This document shows, in pieces, positions 1 to 4,619 of a stretch of DNA of 5,661 nucleotides; the stretch's first letter is position 1, and every line of letters starts with the position of its first letter. The position numbers and the translations under genes were made by a program. This stretch comes from Alphaproteobacteria bacterium CG11_big_fil_rev_8_21_14_0_20_44_7. Its GTDB lineage: Bacteria; Pseudomonadota; Alphaproteobacteria; Rickettsiales; 21-14-0-20-44-7. The stretch is taken from the NCBI GenBank assembly GCA_002787615.1, contig PCXJ01000105.1, forward strand, positions 1-5,661, in the 5' to 3' direction. Below the pieces are notes generated by a model. That model was not told the DNA's origin. It made no database searches and worked only from the letters and a program-made list of their open reading frames with translations.

Positions 1-2
1 GA

Positions 3-47
3 GGATGAGCGAGCGCTAAGTGGCAAAGCCACATAAGCGCATGCTCA
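3..47. repeat. Long imperfect hairpin spanning the cysD stop codon; possible second palindromic repeat copy
   Basis: Three perfect 5-bp stems nest symmetrically: TGAGC 6-10 with GCTCA 43-47, GCGCT 13-17 with AGCGC 36-40, and GTGGC 20-24 with GCCAC 28-32, around an AAA loop at 25-27 and separated by internal loops of 2 or 3 bases. The outermost right arm includes the cysD stop codon. There is no T-run on either side, so it is not a standard intrinsic terminator. In the cys transcript it would form a strong structure immediately after cysD, where it might protect the 3' end of the upstream message or damp expression of the next gene. The core resembles the element at 1681-1747 in inverse orientation. 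The element may continue past the left edge. Confidence 0.5.
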
Positions 48-896
48 CATATACCCTGCAGCGCGTAACCGTTCAAACGAACTTTCATCCTCATCTGCGC
101 CCATTGGGCGGCCTGAACGTTCGGACACTTTTGTTGTTCTTAATTCCTCAATAATTTCATCAATATTTGACGCTTCCGACGGGGTTGGGAAAGTAATCCC
201 TTTTTCGCCGAGAGAACGGAAGCGCATTTTCTTGCCGCCATAATTCTGCCCATAAAATTCGCCATATTCACGCGCATAATATAACGGCACAATCGGTAAA
301 TCTTCACGCTTGATATATAGCCAAATATCAAGCTCTGTCCAATGCAAAAGCGGGTGCACCCGGACATGCGTTCCCGGCGGAAAGTCGGTCATATATTGCC
401 CCCAGAATTCCGGCGGTTGCTCTTTCACATCCCATTCACCATCCAGATTGCGCGGTGAAAAATAGCGTTCTTTGGCTCTTGTGCCTTCCTCATCGCGCCT
501 AATTCCGGTGATGATTCCATCAAATTTATGCTCGTCTAAAACCTCTTTCAAACCCAAAGTTTTGCGCGCAGCAACACGGGCAGAATGCGGCAAAGTTTCA
601 TCGGTTTTTTCAATGGGCGGTGCAATTGGATTTATCAAATTAATGTTCCATTCCTTCACATATTGGTCGCGGAAGGCGTAGACCTCATCCATCTCCAGCT
701 CAGTATCGACATGGATTAGCGGAAATGGAATATTGCCGAAAAACGCCTTGCGTGCCAAATGCACCATCACGTTTGAATCTTTGCCGAAGCTCCAAAGCAT
801 CCCGATTTTTCCGAGCTTTTTATACGCCTCGCGGAAGATATAAATTGATTCCGCCTCTAGCTTGTCTAGGTGGCTCATGCTTAAATCTTGTATCAT
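45..896 (-). CDS. cysD: Sulfate adenylyltransferase (ATP sulfurylase) subunit 2, CysD
   Basis: CysD is the catalytic adenylyl-transferring subunit of the bacterial ATP sulfurylase. With the GTPase CysN it converts sulfate and ATP to APS and pyrophosphate in the cytoplasm. The 283-residue protein shows the family landmarks in order: LSMSHLDKLEAES at 5-17, the PP-loop SFGKDS at 36-41, GIRRDEEGTRAKER at 131-144, HPLLHWTELDIW at 181-192, RFRSLG at 225-230, and the C-terminal TSER-like and RLRAAGYM segments. Length is close to full for the family. I chose the ATG at 896 because a GGAG motif lies 6 bases upstream; an in-frame TTG at 908 would put that motif inside the gene, and a second ATG at 878 has only weak upstream purines. 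The start overlaps the cysH stop by one base (TAATG), which suggests translational coupling. cysN is expected next, beyond the left edge. Where E. coli CysD has LGC after RFR, this protein has LGE; I infer no loss of function. Identity is very secure. Confidence 0.96.
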   Translation of the reverse strand: MIQDLSMSHLDKLEAESIYIFREAYKKLGKIGMLWSFGKDSNVMVHLARKAFFGNIPFPLIHVDTELEMDEVYAFRDQYVKEWNINLINPIAPPIEKTDETLPHSARVAARKTLGLKEVLDEHKFDGIITGIRRDEEGTRAKERYFSPRNLDGEWDVKEQPPEFWGQYMTDFPPGTHVRVHPLLHWTELDIWLYIKREDLPIVPLYYAREYGEFYGQNYGGKKMRFRSLGEKGITFPTPSEASNIDEIIEELRTTKVSERSGRPMGADEDESSFERLRAAGYM

Positions 897-1669
897 TATA
901 CACTCCAATCACTTGTTGTTTTTTCATCCAAATGAATACCACATTCACTTTTTTGCTCACCATACAAATCAGCCGTGTGCGCCCAGCGTCCATCGCGCTC
1001 ATCGCCATTTTCGCCAACGGGGATGGTGCACGGCTCACAGCCGATTGATTTATAACCTTCGGCCACTAGCGGATGCTGCGGCAGTTGGCGGAATTTGAAC
1101 TCCTTGGCGATTTTATCTTTATCCCAAAATGCAAGCGGGTTAATTCGGAAGATGCCGTCTGCATCTACCTGAAAATAGCCCATATCGTTGCGCTCTGAGG
1201 TTTGGTAGCGTTTGCGTCCGGTTATCAGCGCTTTGATTCCCAGCTCTTTAATTGCGCGTTGGAGTGGTTCAACCTTTCTCATCCAGCAGCATCTATTTGG
1301 CTGAATGCTCCAAAGCTCGCCATTCGGGTCGGTATTTTTTACCAGCTTTGGGTCGGGCTTTAAGAAATGCACATTCTTGAGGCAAAGCTTTTTCGTGATT
1401 TGTTCAACATATTCATAAGTTTTGGCGAAATGCTTTTCTGTGTCTAAAAACAAAATTGGCGTTTTCGGGTTAACTTCTGCGACCATATCAATCAGCAATG
1501 CAGAATGCGCGCCGAAACTGGAAAATAAAGCTACTTCATTTTTGAATTCTTGATTAATCACGGTTTTTATAAGCTGTTCGGCATCAAATCCGGAATAAAA
1601 AGCTTCCATCCTCTGCACGCGTGCGAGGGCTTTTTTGTCAATTTCCGTATTTATAAAATTATCTAGCAT
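896..1669 (-). CDS. cysH: Assimilatory adenylylsulfate (APS) reductase, [4Fe-4S] type CysH
   Basis: This cytoplasmic enzyme reduces activated sulfate to sulfite using thioredoxin or glutaredoxin. The 257-residue protein has the nucleotide-binding SSFGAHS at 50-56, LDTEKHF at 75-81, a TGRKRYQTSER segment at 150-160, and the catalytic ECGIH motif with Cys243 near the C terminus. It also has two cysteine pairs, Cys127-Cys128 (RCCWMRKVEPL) and Cys211/Cys214 (GCEPC). In this family those four cysteines bind a [4Fe-4S] cluster and mark enzymes that use APS; the PAPS-specific E. coli-type enzymes lack them. I therefore call it APS reductase (EC 1.8.4.10) rather than PAPS reductase. The ATG at 1669 gives a normal N terminus but has no clear Shine-Dalgarno sequence (AATTAAAACTT upstream). 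Met21 is a possible alternative start. The gene sits between the siroheme gene and cysD, with a GC-rich palindromic element just upstream. Confidence 0.95.
   Translation of the reverse strand: MLDNFINTEIDKKALARVQRMEAFYSGFDAEQLIKTVINQEFKNEVALFSSFGAHSALLIDMVAEVNPKTPILFLDTEKHFAKTYEYVEQITKKLCLKNVHFLKPDPKLVKNTDPNGELWSIQPNRCCWMRKVEPLQRAIKELGIKALITGRKRYQTSERNDMGYFQVDADGIFRINPLAFWDKDKIAKEFKFRQLPQHPLVAEGYKSIGCEPCTIPVGENGDERDGRWAHTADLYGEQKSECGIHLDEKTTSDWSV
903..906 (-). promoter_or_regulatory. Shine-Dalgarno sequence of cysD inside the cysH 3' end
   Basis: The minus strand reads GGAG, then TGTATA, then the ATG at 896, within the last codons of cysH. This site, together with the TAATG stop/start overlap, decides the cysD start in favour of 896 over the in-frame TTG at 908 or the ATG at 878. 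Confidence 0.8.
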
Positions 1670-1745
1670 AAGTTTTAATTTGCGCTCTGTCGCCGCGCAG
1701 GCTCTTCGGCCGTGGGTGGCCTTGCCTCGCGATGCTCGGAGTCAT
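1659..1745 (-). CDS. Possible 28-codon leader ORF within the palindromic element (doubtful)
   Basis: An ATG at 1745 opens a short frame (MTPSIARQGHPRPK, then an Arg-rich end) that closes with TAA 11 bases inside cysH. It begins 5 bases after the stop codon of the siroheme gene. The purines AAAGG directly abut the ATG, which is too close for a normal ribosome site. Because cysH lacks its own Shine-Dalgarno sequence, ribosomes finishing this frame could re-initiate at the cysH ATG. More simply, the frame may be a by-product of the GC-rich repeat. I recognise no homologue. Confidence 0.15.
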   Translation of the reverse strand: MTPSIARQGHPRPKSLRGDRAQIKTYAR

Positions 1746-1747
1746 CC
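1681..1747 (-). repeat. GC-rich palindromic intergenic element between the siroheme gene and cysH
   Basis: This stretch is about 69% GC by my count over 1681-1745 (45 of 65), set in AT-rich flanks. It can fold as a nested hairpin. The outer arms are 1695-1702 (GCGCAGGC) and 1724-1730 (GCCTCGC) with one bulged base; the inner arms are GGCC at 1708-1711 and GGCC at 1718-1721, around a 6-base loop. Read on the minus strand it starts GGATGACTCCGAGC and contains GGCAAGGCCAC. A similar arrangement is found in the opposite orientation at the left edge of the window (GGATGA at 3-8, CGAGC at 10-14, GGCAAAGCCAC at 22-32). From CGAGC to the end of the core both are 23 bases long with 16 matches. I infer a family of short interspersed palindromic repeats; two diverged copies alone do not prove it. 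Confidence 0.5.
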
Positions 1748-1750
1748 TTT

Positions 1751-2257
1751 CTAATTTAGCCATTTTTGGCTGTTAATATATTCTTCTGTTTTCTTATTCA
1801 CCTCATCAAAACTATCGCCTTGTGTTTTCCACTCGCTTCGTTTTGATGCTATCTCCTCAATTCTATTTCCCCATTCTTCACCGAAATCTTTCTCCAGCTT
1901 TTCTCGAATCAGGCGCGCTGTACCCGGTGATTTTCCATTAGTCGAAACGCTAATTTGTAAATCACCGCGCTGTATAAATGTTTGGAAATAAAAATCACAA
2001 TATTGCTTCTTATCCTCGACATTTACCAGGCATTTTGCAGCCTTTGCCTGTTTATATAACTCCTCATCGTTTTTAGCATCAACTATCAGCACGATATCAA
2101 ACTGATTGAAGTCAATCTTAGTTGATGGTTGAGGGCTGATGATTGATAGCTTTTTTGCTCCCTGTTCCTCTAATATTTTTTTCCTGCGTTCAAATTGTTT
2201 TCCCTGCCCGATTAGGGCGATAGAAAGCTTCTCCAAATTCAATGAGATTGGTAACAT
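1751..2257 (-). CDS. Precorrin-2 dehydrogenase / sirohydrochlorin ferrochelatase (CysG N-terminal domain type)
   Basis: The protein matches the N-terminal module of siroheme synthase CysG and the stand-alone enzymes Met8 and SirC. These oxidise precorrin-2 with NAD and, in the bifunctional members, insert iron to give siroheme. Visible landmarks in the 168 residues are MLPISLNLEKLSIALIGQGK at 1-20 (a Rossmann glycine motif, here GQG rather than the usual GGG), RRKKILEEQGA at 24-34, NVED at 79-82 whose Asp82 aligns with the catalytic Asp104 of CysG, CDFYF at 87-91, and SVSTNGKSPGTARLIREKL at 103-121. There is no uroporphyrinogen methyltransferase domain, so precorrin-2 must come from a separate enzyme. 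The protein is short: the equivalent part of CysG is about 210 residues, and the loss is in the mid-domain before FDIVLIVD and in the helical C terminus. It is the first gene of the cys operon, consistent with supplying siroheme to sulfite reductase. Ferrochelatase activity is inferred, not visible. Confidence 0.86.
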   Translation of the reverse strand: MLPISLNLEKLSIALIGQGKQFERRKKILEEQGAKKLSIISPQPSTKIDFNQFDIVLIVDAKNDEELYKQAKAAKCLVNVEDKKQYCDFYFQTFIQRGDLQISVSTNGKSPGTARLIREKLEKDFGEEWGNRIEEIASKRSEWKTQGDSFDEVNKKTEEYINSQKWLN

Positions 2258-2280
2258 TCCCTACTATATCACTAGGGAAT
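2256..2280 (-). promoter_or_regulatory. 8-bp inverted repeat over the first start codon of the cys operon (candidate operator or RNA hairpin)
   Basis: ATTCCCTA at 2256-2263 and TAGGGAAT at 2273-2280 form a perfect 8-bp dyad with a 9-base spacer. On the minus strand the proximal arm contains the purine run AGGGA and the first two bases of the ATG at 2257. It lies just downstream of the predicted promoter at 2309-2336. As DNA it is a plausible repressor site placed as a roadblock. As RNA, an 8-bp stem would bury both the ribosome site and the start codon. A TATAGT in the spacer region (5 of 6 to the -10 consensus) could even be a second promoter giving a nearly leaderless message. The dyad is seen directly; the regulator is unknown. 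Confidence 0.55.
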
Positions 2281-2308
2281 CAGATTATGCAAGAAAAAAA
2301 TGTGATTT

Positions 2309-2336
2309 ATTATATTCCACAAGATATAATTGTGAA
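2309..2336 (-). promoter_or_regulatory. Predicted sigma70-type promoter of the cys operon, with embedded dyad
   Basis: On the minus strand a TTCACA -35 box (2336-2331, 5 of 6 to consensus) is followed after 16 bases by a perfect TATAAT -10 box (2314-2309). Transcription would start near 2302 and give a leader of about 45 bases before the ATG at 2257, containing the inverted repeat at 2256-2280. The spacer and -10 region also form a dyad, ATTATAT at 2309-2315 and ATATAAT at 2324-2330 with an 8-base spacer. This could be a regulator site or simply the result of AT-rich promoter sequence. The promoter lies just after the terminator of the upstream gene, so the cys operon looks independently transcribed. 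Confidence 0.6.
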
Positions 2337-2352
2337 TAATGCGCGTGCCAGC

Positions 2353-2377
2353 AAAAAGGCGGGGAATAAACCCCGCC
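2353..2377 (-). terminator. Intrinsic terminator of the OB-fold protein gene
   Basis: A perfect 7-bp GC-rich stem, GGCGGGG at 2358-2364 and CCCCGCC at 2371-2377, encloses the 6-base loop AATAAA. On the minus strand it is followed directly by five T residues (complement of 2357-2353), the classic rho-independent arrangement. It lies 30 bases past the stop codon of the gene ending at 2408. In the plus direction there is no immediate T-run, so it acts mainly on minus-strand transcripts and insulates the cys operon from read-through. Confidence 0.88.
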
Positions 2378-2407
2378 AAATTCATTTTATATAGATATAT
2401 TGGTCAA

Positions 2408-3013
2408 TTAATCAGTATAAATTCTGGTTCTTGTTTCTTCGTGTATAATTCTGTGCTCACCGTCATAATTTGAATGAACATCAGTATTCGTGTGAACGTG
2501 AGCTTCGTTATTGTCTATATAAGCATTATTTGCATGATTGTAGTTTCCTTCCAATCTTTGCTGTCTCATATTTTGTTGTGCTGTAGCAGTGCTATTGAAC
2601 ACACGATTGCCCCTACTATCGATGAACGAATTCATATGGTGGTTACGCTTTTTGTAGGTGGGCGCGTGTTCAACCACCACATTGGTTGTCCGGCTATCAT
2701 TCAGCAAGTTTTTAGTATGGTTGGATATTGTTGTTGCATCAATTTCTTTCCCTGAGGCATCATTATCCATAAAACCTTGTACCGTCAATTTATCGCCCAC
2801 TGAGAGATTATAGGCATTATTGGTTTCTACATTAATAGAACCACTGCCATCTCTTAATACGAACTCATTATCGGTTAAGATTGAAGAAACATAGCCGGTA
2901 ACGGCAACATTTCCCTGATTAGGTGTATCAATAACATTCACAACTGTCAGTGCGTGAGATGCTGTAGTAGAAGCAAGTATAAGACCTGCGGTTAATAAAG
3001 TTTTTTTAAACAT
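2408..3013 (-). CDS. Secreted OB-fold (BOF/YgiW-like) protein with His/Asn-rich tail
   Basis: The function is unknown. The 201-residue protein starts with a clear Sec signal peptide: MFKKT, a hydrophobic stretch at 6-15, and a likely cleavage after SHA at 19-21, so it should be periplasmic or secreted. Residues about 36-97 resemble the bacterial OB-fold family of YgiW/YdeI, with VTGYVSSILTDNEFVLRDGS followed by SINVE, VGDKLTVQGFMD and EIDATTIS. Some members of that family are linked to stress tolerance, but the ligand is generally unclear. Residues about 110-201 are polar, low in hydrophobics and rich in Asn and His (nine His between 116 and 191, including HVH at 172-174), and look disordered or metal-binding; that is inference. 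I chose the ATG at 3013 because GGAGG lies 5 bases upstream; the ATG at 3025 would precede this site. It is a single-gene unit ending in its own intrinsic terminator and divergent from tldD. Confidence 0.8.
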   Translation of the reverse strand: MFKKTLLTAGLILASTTASHALTVVNVIDTPNQGNVAVTGYVSSILTDNEFVLRDGSGSINVETNNAYNLSVGDKLTVQGFMDNDASGKEIDATTISNHTKNLLNDSRTTNVVVEHAPTYKKRNHHMNSFIDSRGNRVFNSTATAQQNMRQQRLEGNYNHANNAYIDNNEAHVHTNTDVHSNYDGEHRIIHEETRTRIYTD

Positions 3014-3110
3014 AATTTCCTCCATGTTTGTTGAGTGAAATCTATGATATATTTTGTAAAGAAGCGATTTGTGTGTTTAACTGGAATAGTAAAAAACTTA
3101 TAAAGGCGAT
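3014..3110. other. Divergent intergenic region between the OB-fold gene and tldD
   Basis: This 97-bp AT-rich spacer must hold promoters for both divergent genes. I see ribosome sites at both ends (GGAGGA for the minus gene, AAAGG at 3102-3106 for tldD) and several AT-rich -10-like hexamers, such as TATGAT at 3043-3048 on the plus strand and TATCAT on the minus strand. None has a convincing -35 box at proper spacing, so I name no promoter. No clear dyad is visible. Confidence 0.4.
3018..3023 (-). promoter_or_regulatory. Shine-Dalgarno sequence that fixes the start of the OB-fold protein
   Basis: The minus strand reads GGAGGA, then AATT, then the ATG at 3013, an almost ideal ribosome-binding site. 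An in-frame ATG at 3025 overlaps its upstream edge and has no such site, and starting there would add MEEI before a normal signal peptide. This supports the start at 3013. Confidence 0.85.
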
Positions 3111-4541
3111 ATGAACGAAGAATTCTTTTATAAAACCGCAAATATCGAAAAAAACTCCCTAGAAAAGCTGGTGGATAACGCTCTGCACGGCATGGATGAT
3201 GGCGAACTTTTTATTGAAATCTCGAAGGATGAATCCTTTGTTTTTGACGATGGTAAATTGCGTAATGCCAGTTTTGATACGGGGCAAGGTTTTGGATTGC
3301 GCGGGGTGGCGGATGAGGCAATCGGCTATGCGCATTCTTCTATCATATCTGAGGCGGCGATAAAAAAAGCTGCCGAAACGGTTATGGCTGTACGATTGAA
3401 TGAAAACCCAAATCTGCCAATCGACCAGAAGCAATCGACTAAGAATCATCAATTATATACGCCAAACAGCCCTTTAGAAGAAGTCCCGTTTAAGAATAAG
3501 GTGAAATTGCTGGAAGATATTGATGCTTATCTGCGTGGGCGTGATCCGCGCGTGCGTCAGGTAACAGCCAGCCTTAGCGGCGAGTGGCAGGCAGTAATGG
3601 TGATGCGGGCTGGCGGGCAGATTGCCACTGATTTCCGCCCATTAGTGCGTTTGAATGTTTCGGTTACGGTTGAGGATAATCAACGCATGGAAAAAGGTTC
3701 TAGCGGTGCGGGTGGTCGGGCAGGCTATCTGCAATATATAACTCCCGAAGCATGGAAAGAGCAAGCTGATGAGGCATTGCGTCAGGCATTTGTGAATCTG
3801 GAATCTATTCCTGCTCCTGCGGGGGAATTGCCGGTGGTCTTAGGTTCGGGCTGGCCTGCGGTTTTGTTGCATGAGGCAGTCGGGCATGGTTTGGAAGGGG
3901 ATTTTAACCGCAAAAAAACCAGTGTTTTTAGCGAATTGATGGGTCAGCAAGTGGCGAGCAAGGGTGTTACCGTGATTGATGACGGCACAATTGAAGGCAG
4001 GCGCGGTAGTTTGAATATTGATGATGAAGGCACGCCGACAAAACGCAATGTGCTGATAGAAGACGGCAAGCTGGTCGGGCTGATGCAAGACAGGATGAAT
4101 GCGCGGCTGATGGGCGTTGAGCCAACGGGTAATGGCCGCCGCGAAAGCTATGCGTGCCGCCCGATGCCACGTATGACGAATACATTTATGTTGGATGGCA
4201 AGCATACGCCGGAGGAGATAATCTCCAGCGTCAAAAACGGAATTTATGCGCCGCATTTTGGTGGCGGGCAGGTGGATATCACCAACGGCAATTTTGTGTT
4301 TAGCGCGTCCGAGGCATATAAAATTGAGAATGGCAAGATTACGCAGCCGATAAAAGGCGCAACCCTGATTGGGCAGGGCATTGATGTTATGCGCAAAATT
4401 GAGATGATAGGCAATGATATGCAGCTTGATAAGGGCGTGGGCATGTGCGGCAAAGACGGTCAGGGCGTTCCTGTCGGCGTTGGTCAACCGACCTTAAAAA
4501 TCTCCTCAATGACTATTGGCGGCACAGAAGTGGCTGCTTAA
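3111..4541 (+). CDS. tldD: Metalloprotease TldD
   Basis: TldD is the catalytic subunit of the cytoplasmic TldD/TldE (PmbA) protease. In E. coli this complex finishes maturation of microcin B17 and degrades the antitoxin CcdA; in most bacteria its housekeeping substrate is unknown. The 476-residue length matches E. coli TldD (about 480). Seen in order are an N-terminal domain with GFGLRGVADEAIGYAHSS at 60-77, the zinc-protease motif HEAVGH at 254-259 (HExxxH) followed by GLEGDFNRK, VIDDGTIEGRRGSLNIDDEG at 288-307, and CGKDGQGVPVGVGQPTL at 446-462, whose Cys446 probably serves as the third metal ligand. The ATG at 3111 has AAAGG 4 bases upstream. No tldE partner is visible: upstream is a divergent gene and downstream is convergent metE, so the partner, if present, is encoded elsewhere. 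The gene is intact with no frameshift. Confidence 0.96.
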   Translation: MNEEFFYKTANIEKNSLEKLVDNALHGMDDGELFIEISKDESFVFDDGKLRNASFDTGQGFGLRGVADEAIGYAHSSIISEAAIKKAAETVMAVRLNENPNLPIDQKQSTKNHQLYTPNSPLEEVPFKNKVKLLEDIDAYLRGRDPRVRQVTASLSGEWQAVMVMRAGGQIATDFRPLVRLNVSVTVEDNQRMEKGSSGAGGRAGYLQYITPEAWKEQADEALRQAFVNLESIPAPAGELPVVLGSGWPAVLLHEAVGHGLEGDFNRKKTSVFSELMGQQVASKGVTVIDDGTIEGRRGSLNIDDEGTPTKRNVLIEDGKLVGLMQDRMNARLMGVEPTGNGRRESYACRPMPRMTNTFMLDGKHTPEEIISSVKNGIYAPHFGGGQVDITNGNFVFSASEAYKIENGKITQPIKGATLIGQGIDVMRKIEMIGNDMQLDKGVGMCGKDGQGVPVGVGQPTLKISSMTIGGTEVAA

Positions 4542-4569
4542 GAAAATTTTGCCAATAATTTCCAGAGTC

Positions 4570-4609
4570 AAGCGCATATCCCGAAAATTTGGATTCAGGA
4601 TATACGCTT
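4570..4609. other. Inverted repeat in the convergent tldD-metE gap, possible terminator structure
   Basis: AAGCGCATATCC at 4570-4581 pairs with GGATATACGCTT at 4598-4609 in 11 of 12 positions (one C opposite A), around a 16-base loop in which GAA at 4583-4585 and TTC at 4594-4596 could pair further. It sits between the 3' ends of tldD (4541) and metE (4620), where a two-way terminator is expected. Neither side has a good T-run, so it may instead work as an RNA-stabilising stem or a rho-assisted site. The stem is seen directly; the role is inferred. Confidence 0.45.
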
Positions 4610-4619
4610 ATACAGATAA

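Noticed and set aside
908..908. TTG at 908 as the cysD start
   Set aside because: It would place the GGAG ribosome site inside the coding sequence; the ATG at 896 has ideal spacing and a TAATG overlap with cysH.
725..1048. Plus-strand open frames across the cysH/cysD junction
   Set aside because: They overlap two well-conserved genes on the other strand and have no domain or ribosome-site support.
2325..2330. Plus-strand TATAAT as a promoter firing rightward
   Set aside because: No plus-strand gene follows before 3111, no good -35 box is present, and the hexamer is explained by the symmetry of the minus-strand promoter region.
2474..2755. Plus-strand 93-codon frame with hydrophobic segments opposite the OB-fold gene
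   Set aside because: It is antisense to a gene with a signal peptide, a good ribosome site and a terminator, and the hydrophobic look comes from reading Asn/His-rich codons in reverse.
3840..4487. A 215-codon open frame on the minus strand opposite tldD
   Set aside because: It lies wholly antisense to the conserved catalytic half of TldD, has no recognisable domain, and its composition is what antisense reading of that gene would give.
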